A DNA stretch of 64,000 bases from Anaerostipes sp. (GTDB lineage: Bacteria > Bacillota > Clostridia > Lachnospirales > Lachnospiraceae), in assembly GCA_028697725.1 (NCBI GenBank), contig JAQVEG010000005.1, positions 1 through 64,000 on the forward strand. The letters run 5' to 3'. The notes below the pieces were generated by a model, which was given only the letters and a program-made list of their open reading frames with translations, searched no databases and was not told the origin of the DNA. The translations under genes and the position numbers were made by a program. The number at the start of each line of letters is the position of its first letter. Within the stretch, counting starts at the first letter, position 1. Positions 21,901 through 30,389 of the stretch are shown piece after piece.

Positions 21901-22380
21901 TACTGGGTATCCTACTTGATCTGCAATCTTAATGACTTCTTCTTCTGTATACACTGCATGGTCAACACCTGGAATAATTGGCACATTGGCCTGAATTGCC
22001 ATTCTCTTAGATGAAATCTTGTCTCCCATAGCTCTCATAATGTCAGAGCTTGGCCCAATAAATGCAATTCCATTTTTCTCACAGGCATCTACAAACTCTG
22101 GATTCTCAGATAAGAAACCATATCCTGGATGAATTGCATCTATATTCTTTTCTTTTGCAATTCGGATAATCGTATTAATATCCAAATATGCATCAATAGG
22201 TCCTTTGTCTGGGTTCAATTGATATGATTCATCTGCTTTGGAACGAAATAACGCATATCGATCTTCTTTAGAATAAACACCAACGGTTGTAATTCCAAGC
22301 TCATTCAACGCTCGAAACACACGAATTGCAATCTCTCCACGATTGGCAACTAATACTTTTTTAAATCTTTTATTTTGCAT
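18922..22380 (-). CDS. pyc: Pyruvate carboxylase
   Basis: 1152 aa; biotin carboxylase domain (FLVDADNNAYFIEMNPRVQVEHT), carboxyltransferase domain (TTMRDAQQSLMATRMRT), biotinyl domain (VEAMKMETTV). Confidence 0.98.
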   Translation of the reverse strand: MQNKRFKKVLVANRGEIAIRVFRALNELGITTVGVYSKEDRYALFRSKADESYQLNPDKGPIDAYLDINTIIRIAKEKNIDAIHPGYGFLSENPEFVDACEKNGIAFIGPSSDIMRAMGDKISSKRMAIQANVPIIPGVDHAVYTEEEVIKIADQVGYPVMLKASNGGGGRGMRIVNSKEEMPKEYAEARDESKKAFGDDQIFVEKYLRSPKHIEVQIIGDGYGNVVHLFDRDCSVQRRHQKVVEYAPAFSVPDETRKIIFDSSIRLAKAVGYKNAGTLEFLVDADNNAYFIEMNPRVQVEHTISEEITGLDIVQTQILVAEGYSLDSEEIGISSQDDIKVNGYSIQTRITTEDPMNNFLPDTGRISVYRSGSGKGIRLDGGNAYSGAVITPYYDSLLVKAISHDRTFMGAVKKSIRALKETRIRGIKTNIPFLINVLNHETFQTGNCYTTFIEDTSELFILPESQDRATKILEFLGNKMVNVRKAEEKPYFEDRKLPIFDKKKEVYGARDEFLKLGAKDFTQKILKEEKLYITDTTMRDAQQSLMATRMRTKDLTGASRAANQYLANAFSAEAWGGATYDTAYRFLKESPWKRLELLRERMPNTLIQMLLRASNAVGYSNYPDNVVKSFIKEAALKGVDVFRVFDALNWVENMKMPIETALETGNIVEGAICYTGDILNPNETKYTLDYYVKKAKELESMGVHIFTIKDMAGLVKPYAAEQLITTLKSELKIPVNLHTHDSTGNGVSTLLKASEAGVDIVDCAIGSMSSMTSNPSMNSLVEALHGTKRDTGLDSDELTILSQYYGNIRKVYKQFESGMDAPNTEIYKYEIPGGQYSNLLAQVKEMGAGDSFEEIKGLYKDANELLGNIVKVTPSSKVVGDFAIFMFKNELTKENILTAGKDLSYPDSVVEYFEGMIGQPEGGFPEELQKIVLKGKKPITVRPGSLIPDEDFDQIKKGLKEHFYQEKMEDEDVLRQKSISYALYPKVYEDYCRHFEAYNDVTRMESHVYFYGLRKGEETTLKIGEGKYLIIKFMDMTEPDEEGYRLLSFEVNGAVREIKVLDKNLEVKADHRLKADKSNPGHLGSTIPGTVGKILVKEGDEVTENMALMTVEAMKMETTVMSKVNGKVDKIYINEGEQVNQEDLLISFEIEE

Positions 22381-22548
22381 AGGTATTAACTCCTTTATCT
22401 TTTTTTAGTTCATATATTTTTTCGTATTGTATTAGATTATAGACCAAATCTTATCATATTACAACTAATTTCTCAAAAAAGTTCCCCACAGTACGCACAC
22501 TCGTATCCACGTGGCACACAGTTGTAATATAAAACTTTTTAACAAAGA

Positions 22549-22581
22549 AAAAACTGCTGCACTTAAATAAGTGCAACAGTC
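22549..22581 (-). terminator. Terminator of the cmk-ispH/rpsA unit
   Basis: ACTGTTGCACTTatttAAGTGCAGCAGT followed by TTTTTT on minus strand. Confidence 0.85.
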
Positions 22582-22593
22582 AAAAGCCAATTC

Positions 22594-24501
22594 TTATTCT
22601 TCTGTAGCTTCTTCGTCATCTTCGCTAATTAAAGCTTTCATGCTTAAGCTAATCTTCTTATCGTCTTTCTTGAAATCTACAACTTTAGCTGTAATTTCTT
22701 GACCAACAGATAATACATCAGAAGGTTTTTCAATATGTTCTTTTGCAATTTGAGATACATGTAATAATGCATCAATTCCTGATTCTAATTCAACAAATGC
22801 TCCAAAATCAGTCATACGAGCAACCTTACCGCTAATTACAGCTCCAACTTTATAGTTTTCTTCTGCTTTTAACCATGGATTCTCTTCTGGGAACTTAAGA
22901 CTTAATGCAATCTTTTCTCCCTGAATATCTTTGATTAATACTGTAACCTTATCTCCAATTGAGAATACTTTCTTAGGGTTTTCAACACGTCCCCAAGACA
23001 TCTCTGAAATATGAAGAAGTCCGTCTGCTCCGCCTAAGTCAACGAAAGCTCCGAAATCTGTAACGTTCTTGACAACTCCGTCAATCTTCATTCCAGGTTC
23101 AATCTTCTCAAATAATTCTTTTTGTTTTTCTTTCTTAGCAGCAACTAATAACTGCTTACGATCTCCAATAACTCTTCTCTTACGAGGGTTGAATTCGCTA
23201 ATAACAAATTCAATCTCTTGTCCATCATACTTTTTAAGATCTCTTTCATATGAATCAGATACTAAGCTTGCTGGGATAAATACTCTTGCTTCGTCAACGA
23301 TTACACTTAATCCACCATCAAGTACCTTAGCAACAGTTGCTTTTAATACTTCTTTGTTCTCATAAGCTTCTTCAAGACGCTTGTTACCCTTTTCAGCTGC
23401 AAGTCTCTTATATGTTAATAAAACTTGCCCTTCTCCGTCGTTCACTTTTAAAACCTTAGTTTCCATTGTGTCTCCAACCTTAGCAATTGTAGTTAAATCT
23501 AAGTTGGCTGCATCATTAGAATATTCGTTACGTGTCAAGATACCATCAGCTTTGTAACCAATGTTAAGAATGATTTCATCAGGCTTAACGTCGATAACTG
23601 TTCCTTCTACTACCTCTCCGTTACGAATTGTAACTAAACTCTCTTCTAATAATTGTTCAAAACTCTTTTCTGTCATGCTAGCATGAACCTCCTTGATAAT
23701 TTTCTGTGGGGTAGAAGCCCCCGCTGTAATACCTACCTTACCAGTCGATTCAAAAAGCTTCAAATCCAGGTCATCCAGTGTCTGTACAAAGAAAGTGTCA
23801 TTACACTCTTTCTTACTAATATCAAATAACTTTTGACTATTAGAACTTAACTTGTCACCAATTACAATCATGGCGTCGCACTCATGTGCAATATCCTTTG
23901 CTTCTAGTTGACGCTCTTCCGTGGCATTACATATTGTATTACATACCTCTATATCATAACCCTTTTTTTCAATAATTTCAACTATATCTTTAAATTTATT
24001 GTAATTAAATGTCGTCTGACTCACAAGAGATGCTTTTTTTCCTCTTAAATCTAATGATTTTATCTCTTCTATTTCAGAAACAATATATACCTCTCCTTGG
24101 CACCATCCTTTGATTCCCTGAACTTCTGGATGTTCTTTGCTGCCTACAATAATAATGATATTTCCCTTTTCACTTGCTTCTAGTACAATCTTATGGATTT
24201 TTCGCACAAAAGGACAAGTTGCATCAACTAAAGTTAGATTCTTTTGTTTTATTAAATCATAAATCTCTTTTGCCACTCCATGAGAACGAATAATCACAGT
24301 TCCTTCTTCTAACTTCTCAAGTTCTTCCTTTGAGTCAATGACTTGAACACCTTTTCTTTCCAAATCATTTACCACAACGGTATTATGTATGATTGGTCCA
24401 TAGGTATATACATGCTGCTTTCCTGCTTGCTCATACACAGTATCCACTGCACGTTTCACACCAAAACAAAACCCAGCTGTTTTTGCTAACTTTACTTCCA
24501 T
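22594..24501 (-). CDS. ispH: Fusion: 4-hydroxy-3-methylbut-2-enyl diphosphate reductase (IspH) plus S1 RNA-binding domains (RpsA-like)
   Basis: N-terminal KTAGFCFGVKRAV, VDATCPFV, GASTPQKIIKEV; C-terminal S1 repeats (VVKNVTDFGAFVDLGGADGLLHISEMSWGRV). Confidence 0.97.
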   Translation of the reverse strand: MEVKLAKTAGFCFGVKRAVDTVYEQAGKQHVYTYGPIIHNTVVVNDLERKGVQVIDSKEELEKLEEGTVIIRSHGVAKEIYDLIKQKNLTLVDATCPFVRKIHKIVLEASEKGNIIIIVGSKEHPEVQGIKGWCQGEVYIVSEIEEIKSLDLRGKKASLVSQTTFNYNKFKDIVEIIEKKGYDIEVCNTICNATEERQLEAKDIAHECDAMIVIGDKLSSNSQKLFDISKKECNDTFFVQTLDDLDLKLFESTGKVGITAGASTPQKIIKEVHASMTEKSFEQLLEESLVTIRNGEVVEGTVIDVKPDEIILNIGYKADGILTRNEYSNDAANLDLTTIAKVGDTMETKVLKVNDGEGQVLLTYKRLAAEKGNKRLEEAYENKEVLKATVAKVLDGGLSVIVDEARVFIPASLVSDSYERDLKKYDGQEIEFVISEFNPRKRRVIGDRKQLLVAAKKEKQKELFEKIEPGMKIDGVVKNVTDFGAFVDLGGADGLLHISEMSWGRVENPKKVFSIGDKVTVLIKDIQGEKIALSLKFPEENPWLKAEENYKVGAVISGKVARMTDFGAFVELESGIDALLHVSQIAKEHIEKPSDVLSVGQEITAKVVDFKKDDKKISLSMKALISEDDEEATEE

Positions 24502-24516
24502 TTGATTCCTCCAGGT

Positions 24517-25182
24517 TTATTTTACCTTTTCAAATTCCTCTACAACTTTTGCAACAACTTCATCAATTCCCATATGAGAAGAATCAACAAGAACAGCATC
24601 CTCAGCCTGCTTTAATGGAGCTATCTTCCTTGACATATCTTGATGATCTCGCTGTTTAATATCTTCCTCGATTTGATCTAGATTTGCACTCTCTCCTTTT
24701 TCAAGAAGCTCGTCATATCTTCTTTTTGCACGAACTGCAGAAGACGCTGTCAAATAAATCTTTAAATCTGCATTTGGAAGGACGTGAGTTCCAATATCTC
24801 GTCCATCCATTAAAATATTCGCTGTTTTTGCCAAGTCTCTTTGGAGTCCAAGAAGGGTTTGTCTTACCATTTTGTATGAAGAAGTTTTCGATGCCATATT
24901 TCCAACTTCTTCTTCCCTTAAAAGTCCAGTTACATTTTCTCCATTTAAGAGAACTTGCTGCATTTCATTTTCATATACGATTTTAACATCAATCTTTTTA
25001 CATGCGGCATTAATTGCATCTTCATTTTTCACATCCACTTGATTGCGAATAAAATAAAGTGCCATGGCACGATACATGGCCCCAGTATCCACATATATAA
25101 ACTCTAGTTCTTTTGCGATTTTCTTTGCGATGGTACTTTTTCCTGCCCCAGCTGGTCCATCAATTGCAATACTATAAAACAT
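24517..25182 (-). CDS. cmk: Cytidylate kinase (start at MFYSIAIDGPAG)
   Basis: IAIDGPAGAGKSTIAKKIAKEL, VDTGAMYRA, DGRDIGTHVLPNADLKIYLTAS. Confidence 0.97.
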   Translation of the reverse strand: MFYSIAIDGPAGAGKSTIAKKIAKELEFIYVDTGAMYRAMALYFIRNQVDVKNEDAINAACKKIDVKIVYENEMQQVLLNGENVTGLLREEEVGNMASKTSSYKMVRQTLLGLQRDLAKTANILMDGRDIGTHVLPNADLKIYLTASSAVRAKRRYDELLEKGESANLDQIEEDIKQRDHQDMSRKIAPLKQAEDAVLVDSSHMGIDEVVAKVVEEFEKVK

Positions 25183-25190
25183 ATTTCCTC

Positions 25191-26411
25191 CTAATTCATT
25201 CCTGCCAAATATCCAGTAGACCACGCAATCTGCAAATTAAATCCACCAGTCACTGCATCTAAATCCAAAACTTCTCCTGCAAAATATAACCCTTTTACCT
25301 TTTTGGATTCCATGGTACTTGGGTTAATCTCTTTTACATCAACTCCACCTTGGGTAATAATTGCCTCTTTAAATCCACGAACACTGGAAATTCTCAATGG
25401 AAATCCTTTTAATGTTTCTAACAAAGACTTTCTTTCTTCTTTTGTAATCTCGTTGATTTTCTTTTCCGGTGAAATTCCTGATGCTTCAATTATAATCGGA
25501 ATTAATTTTTTCGGCAATAAATGTCCCAAAGAATTTTTAAACTCTTTGTTCATCATTTCTTTAAAATCCCGTAGAATTCTTTGATCTAACTGTTCTTTTG
25601 TCAATGCTGCTTTTAAATCTATTTTCATTGTAAGGTCTTTGCCTTTATATTTAGAAATAAAGCTGCTTGCACTAATAATAACAGGTCCACTGACTCCAAA
25701 ATGGGTAAATAATAATTCTCCAAAATCTTCATAAATTTTCTTTTGATCTGCATAGACTGTAACTCTAATATTACGAAGAGATAGTCCTTGAAGACGGGGA
25801 CAAATATCTCCGTCAATATTAAATGGTACTAATGCAGGGGTTACCTGAGTGACTTTATGTCCAGCATTTCTGGCAAACTTATAGCCATCTCCAGTAGAAC
25901 CGGTACTTGGATAAGATACCCCGCCAGTTGCAATCACTACTTTGTCTGCAAATAACTTTCGCCCACTATCTAGTAACACTCCCTTTGCTTCATTTCCAGC
26001 TATGATTAATTCTTTACATATTGTGTGAAGCATAATTTTCACATTTTGCCGTTTTAATTCGTGTTCCAAGGCTTTGATTACGTCTGACGAATGATCCGAT
26101 ACTGGAAAGACACGATTTCCACGTTCTACTTTTATATTACATCCCAACTCTTCCATAAGTTCCATGACCATATCATTGGTAAAACAATAAAATCCACTAT
26201 AAAGAAATTCCTTATTTGTCACTACATTTTGAAACAAATCCTCTACATCACAGGCATTTGTAATATTACAACGACCTTTTCCAGTAATGAAAATCTTCTT
26301 CCCAAGCTTTTCATTTTTCTCAATTAAGGTAACTTTGTCTCCATTTCTTGCGGCAAAAATAGAAGCCATCATTCCAGCTGCCCCGCCGCCAACTATGATT
26401 ACATTTTTCAT
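25191..26411 (-). CDS. NAD(P)/FAD-dependent oxidoreductase, HI0933/YhiN family (start at MKNVIIVGGG)
   Basis: VIIVGGGAAGMMASIFAARNG, KIFITGKGRCNITN, GLYFAGEVLDLDAVTGGFNLQIAWSTGYLAG. Confidence 0.95.
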   Translation of the reverse strand: MKNVIIVGGGAAGMMASIFAARNGDKVTLIEKNEKLGKKIFITGKGRCNITNACDVEDLFQNVVTNKEFLYSGFYCFTNDMVMELMEELGCNIKVERGNRVFPVSDHSSDVIKALEHELKRQNVKIMLHTICKELIIAGNEAKGVLLDSGRKLFADKVVIATGGVSYPSTGSTGDGYKFARNAGHKVTQVTPALVPFNIDGDICPRLQGLSLRNIRVTVYADQKKIYEDFGELLFTHFGVSGPVIISASSFISKYKGKDLTMKIDLKAALTKEQLDQRILRDFKEMMNKEFKNSLGHLLPKKLIPIIIEASGISPEKKINEITKEERKSLLETLKGFPLRISSVRGFKEAIITQGGVDVKEINPSTMESKKVKGLYFAGEVLDLDAVTGGFNLQIAWSTGYLAGMN

Positions 26412-26428
26412 AATACTCCTTATATTTC

Positions 26429-27457
26429 TCATGGATGAATAAACATGGCATCTCCAAAACTAAAGAAACGATACTGTTCCTTCACTGCCTCTTCATATGC
26501 GTGTATAATATGCTCTTTTCCTGCAAGTGCTGAAACCAGCATAAGAAGCGTAGATTCTGGCAAATGAAAATTGGTAATTAAACCATCAATCACTTTAAAT
26601 TTATACCCAGGATAAATAAAAATTTCTGTCCATCCACTTTTTGCCTCAATATGACCTGTCTCATCTGCAACAGATTCTAAGGTTCTCGTACTTGTAGTTC
26701 CAACAGAGATAATACGTCCACCTTGTTCTTTGGTATCATTTATTAATTTAGCATCTTCCTCTTCTACACTATAAAATTCAGAATGCATATGGTGATTCAA
26801 CACATCATCTACCTTCACAGGACGAAAGGTTCCAAGTCCTACATGAAGTGTGACAAATGCAATCTTTACTCCCATATCTTTAATCTTCTGTAATAGTTCT
26901 TTTGTAAAATGAAGTCCAGCCGTTGGTGCCGCTGCCGATCCATCATACTTTGCGTATACTGTCTGATAACGATTCTTGTCTTTTAACTGATGTGTAATAT
27001 ATGGTGGAAGTGGCATCTGCCCTAATTGATCTAGCACTTCCTCAAAAATCCCCTCATATTCAAAACGTACCAGACGATTTCCTTCTTCCACAATATCCGT
27101 TACTTCTCCCACTAGCATTCCATCTCCAAATGAAATTCTAGCTCCAACTTTAGCCTTTCTTCCTGGCTTAACTAATGTCTCCCATGTATTGTCCTGTTTT
27201 CTCTTCAATAGAAGGACTTCAACTTTTCCCCCTGTATCTTCCTTGGCTCCAATTAACCTTGCTGGGATGACTTTTGTATTATTTAAAACAAGACAGTCTC
27301 CTTCTTTTAAATAAGATGTAATCTCTCTAAAAATATGGTGGTCAATTTCTCCTGTTTTCTTATCTAATACCATTAATCTAGAACTAGAACGATCCTCTAA
27401 TGGATCTTGTGCAATCAGCTCTTCTGGTAAATCAAATGTAAAATCTGACACTTTCAT
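26429..27457 (-). CDS. queA: S-adenosylmethionine:tRNA ribosyltransferase-isomerase
   Basis: [60 protein letters not shown]. Confidence 0.98.
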   Translation of the reverse strand: MKVSDFTFDLPEELIAQDPLEDRSSSRLMVLDKKTGEIDHHIFREITSYLKEGDCLVLNNTKVIPARLIGAKEDTGGKVEVLLLKRKQDNTWETLVKPGRKAKVGARISFGDGMLVGEVTDIVEEGNRLVRFEYEGIFEEVLDQLGQMPLPPYITHQLKDKNRYQTVYAKYDGSAAAPTAGLHFTKELLQKIKDMGVKIAFVTLHVGLGTFRPVKVDDVLNHHMHSEFYSVEEEDAKLINDTKEQGGRIISVGTTSTRTLESVADETGHIEAKSGWTEIFIYPGYKFKVIDGLITNFHLPESTLLMLVSALAGKEHIIHAYEEAVKEQYRFFSFGDAMFIHP

Positions 27458-27503
27458 TTATCTTACGCTTCCTTCCTTAAAATTCATAAATTTCAGTATA
27501 GCA

Positions 27504-28517
27504 TTAAAGATTTCCACTGGCAACCAGGACATTTTTTAATACATCCGTTTCAAAACATCCGTCAAACAAGATCTCTTCTCGCAACACATCTAAGTTGTCC
27601 ATGCTGTATTCAACTTCCTTCGAATATAATCTTGCCACCTCTGTCACATCAACTTCTACCCTTTGGCTCCATTGATAAATCATCAAAAAACTAATCAATG
27701 ATATTTTAATTTTTTCTAAGGGATTATTGTCAAAAACAGATTTCATAAAATAACGATATATAAAATATACACTTAACTGTTCCCACAAAATCTCGTCAAT
27801 TTCTTTCTTTTGGAATTCTCCTGCTCCATTTAGAATCTCTTGAAATTCTTCTGTCATATAATCAAATTCCTTGAAAATATTCGTCACCTCACAAAACCAA
27901 GAATTTAGATTTATGGTTTTTGATTCAGTTTCCTTTTCTCTAGGAAACTCATAATCATGGATTTCCTTTCCTTGATTCATCCGCTGTTGTAAATCCTCTC
28001 CCATAGCTAATACAAAGTACCATCGTTCAAATATTGTTTTCTCTCTATTTTGCAATGTTTGAATGCTCTTGTCTCGATACAAAAATAATATATTTTTCTC
28101 TGGCTCCTCTTCAAACAAATCTAAAAATCTCACTTTATCTTTCCAATTTAAAATCAACTCTGCTGCCACTTCACAAGAAAGTCCAAGCCCAATCTCTGTG
28201 ATTCCATTATATGTATCCGCAAACCTTGGATGCATAGTACAGATTTCACATAACTCATCTTCCCCTAATCGAATATAAATCTCGCAAAGATTGTCTTTGT
28301 TCAAAAAAGGACATCTTCCATCCTCTTTCATTTGAAAATGAGGTTCTTCTTCCATTGATAAATAATTTTTCAATTGTTGTCCAAAATCCCCTGTTTCATT
28401 TTTATATCTACACGCAGATTCCTCGTCTACATATACGTCCCATCCAATGCAGCAATTATCCTTGCACGCACTTCCAGCACATTGAAACTTTTCATAATAA
28501 TCTGGTATTCTTCTCAT
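27504..28517 (-). CDS. FliB-like (lysine-N-methylase / YkgJ-type) Fe-S cysteine-cluster protein
   Basis: FQCAGSACKDNCCIGWDVYVDEE and C-rich GRCPFLNKDNLCEIYIRLGEDELCEICTMHPRF. Confidence 0.8.
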   Translation of the reverse strand: MRRIPDYYEKFQCAGSACKDNCCIGWDVYVDEESACRYKNETGDFGQQLKNYLSMEEEPHFQMKEDGRCPFLNKDNLCEIYIRLGEDELCEICTMHPRFADTYNGITEIGLGLSCEVAAELILNWKDKVRFLDLFEEEPEKNILFLYRDKSIQTLQNREKTIFERWYFVLAMGEDLQQRMNQGKEIHDYEFPREKETESKTINLNSWFCEVTNIFKEFDYMTEEFQEILNGAGEFQKKEIDEILWEQLSVYFIYRYFMKSVFDNNPLEKIKISLISFLMIYQWSQRVEVDVTEVARLYSKEVEYSMDNLDVLREEILFDGCFETDVLKNVLVASGNL

Positions 28518-28553
28518 CTTCTAGCTACCCTCTTTCCAAAAATATTTTAACAT

Positions 28554-28580
28554 AAGAAAAAGCCCTTGTGGGCTTTTTCT
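28554..28580. terminator. Terminator hairpin
   Basis: GAAAAAGCCCttgtGGGCTTTTTC. Confidence 0.75.
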
Positions 28581-30306
28581 AACGATACCAATATCCTTTG
28601 AAATTATACTTCATAACACGATAAGAATATTTTTCTGCTTTATATTCAAAACTGTATATTAATTTTCCTTTTGCATCATATTCTCCAAAAGTTTTACTCA
28701 TACCACTGCTAAAAGGAATATTTCCATCAAAATGCTGTACACTACTTACAATACTTGAATATGGTAAGTCAAAAGAATCTACTAATTTGTACGTTCTTTT
28801 CTCTTCATCTACTAGATATTTGTAATATTTCGATGCACTTCCCTCTTCAAATGTTCCGGCTCCAGGATACAAACTCCAGTCAAACTCAGGAATTGTGAGG
28901 GCATTTGCATAGTTGTTATTGAACATATAAAGATAATACTGTCCATCTTTTAAAGAAGAACTTTTCTCCACTGTAATGGTGTGCTGCCCCGACTGAGGAA
29001 CAAAGCTTCCTTCCTGCTTTAACAAATAATTGTCATAAGATGTTTCGTCGTAAAGACTTCCTCCATGAATCAAATAATCCATTGTAGGATTTCCAAATAT
29101 ATTATCAACTTTGATTAATGTACTTTGTTCCCTGCTGCTAAAAATCATACTGTCACCAGTAACAAAATCTAGAGAATTCAAATGAAGCCAGTCAAGCTCC
29201 TCGCCACCATAGGCATTTTTTTCTGGACGATAGGCATTGTCTTTCATCTCCCCTAGAAAATCTTCAAAATCTATCTTTTTATCGATTTTTCCAGTTTTTA
29301 TATCTATAATAAGCACTACATCTTCAATGGTATCTTTTTTCTTATCATTTACAAGGCAGACGATTTTGTTGTATTTTTCACTATACACCATATCATGATG
29401 GAACTTGTAACCATCTAAAATAATAGTTTTTGTGATTTTTCCAAGTCGATTACGGAAAGCAATTTTATTACTTTCATAGCAATACAACATCTCTCCATCT
29501 ACAAATAAAAACCTGTCATTTCGATAACGGTTCAATGGCATTTTACCACGATTGACTCCCTTATTGTCATACAAATAAATATTATAATCCATTCCTTTAT
29601 CCCATCCAAACATGGCAAACAAGCCTTCCTTCATCATGGCTTTGCTTGACCCCTGTTTTTTCTCAAGAATTTCAGGCGCAGAATCATCCTTTTTCGTCCT
29701 TACTTCAAAATATTTTTTTGCAACTGCTTTTCCATCTTCATTGTAATATTCTAAAGTAATGCGATTTTTAGCTCCAGGAACTAATCCTGTAATCTCATAC
29801 TCATGAACCTTTTCATACCGATTCTTCTTTCCGTTTTCCAATGTATTCTTTAGAGTGGACGCACCCTTAGACTCAATTGTGCATACTACATAGGACTCTC
29901 TTTCTGTCTTTGCATAAAAATACAAAGAAGATGTATTGGTTCCATATGGATTCTCAATTACAAGGGGATTTTCTTCTGTATATGCCTTCTTTTTCTTAAG
30001 AACATCAATCTGTTTTTGCGCTTCTTCTTGATACTCTGAAGAAAATATATTGGACTTGGTATGTTTCACCTTTTTTACATCAACTTTAATTCCCTGTAGT
30101 TTTACATTCTTTAAAAATTCACTTTCTTTATAACTTTGGAATCCAAATACACCAATTACTATCAAAATAATTGTGATTACACTGATTCCTGTTATTTTTA
30201 TTCTCTTCTGTCGCTTTCTTTTTTTTAGTTCTTCTTTTATTATTGACATTTCTCTTCCTCCGTTCACCCATAGTATTGTAACATTTATGTAATATCTGTG
30301 CAACAT
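28579..30306 (-). CDS. Membrane-anchored aryl-sulfate sulfotransferase-like protein (start probably at MSIIKEELKKRK)
   Basis: Single N-terminal TM; GYKFHHDMVY, DWLHLNSLDFVTGDSMIFSSREQSTLIKVD resemble arylsulfotransferase (ASST) motifs. Confidence 0.7.
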   Translation of the reverse strand: MLHRYYINVTILWVNGGREMSIIKEELKKRKRQKRIKITGISVITIILIVIGVFGFQSYKESEFLKNVKLQGIKVDVKKVKHTKSNIFSSEYQEEAQKQIDVLKKKKAYTEENPLVIENPYGTNTSSLYFYAKTERESYVVCTIESKGASTLKNTLENGKKNRYEKVHEYEITGLVPGAKNRITLEYYNEDGKAVAKKYFEVRTKKDDSAPEILEKKQGSSKAMMKEGLFAMFGWDKGMDYNIYLYDNKGVNRGKMPLNRYRNDRFLFVDGEMLYCYESNKIAFRNRLGKITKTIILDGYKFHHDMVYSEKYNKIVCLVNDKKKDTIEDVVLIIDIKTGKIDKKIDFEDFLGEMKDNAYRPEKNAYGGEELDWLHLNSLDFVTGDSMIFSSREQSTLIKVDNIFGNPTMDYLIHGGSLYDETSYDNYLLKQEGSFVPQSGQHTITVEKSSSLKDGQYYLYMFNNNYANALTIPEFDWSLYPGAGTFEEGSASKYYKYLVDEEKRTYKLVDSFDLPYSSIVSSVQHFDGNIPFSSGMSKTFGEYDAKGKLIYSFEYKAEKYSYRVMKYNFKGYWYR

Positions 30307-30345
30307 TATTCAGAAAAATATCATTTTTTGTTTTTTAATTAAAAA

Positions 30346-30373
30346 AGATGAAGACACCTTTAGCATCTTCATC
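30346..30373 (-). terminator. Terminator after pheT
   Basis: GATGAAGA...TCTTCATC then TTTTTT on the minus strand. Confidence 0.75.
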
Positions 30374-30389
30374 CTTCTTATTTCTATAC

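Noticed and set aside
22432-22548. Possible riboswitch upstream of pyruvate carboxylase
   Set aside because: No recognisable aptamer motif seen; treated as ordinary promoter region.
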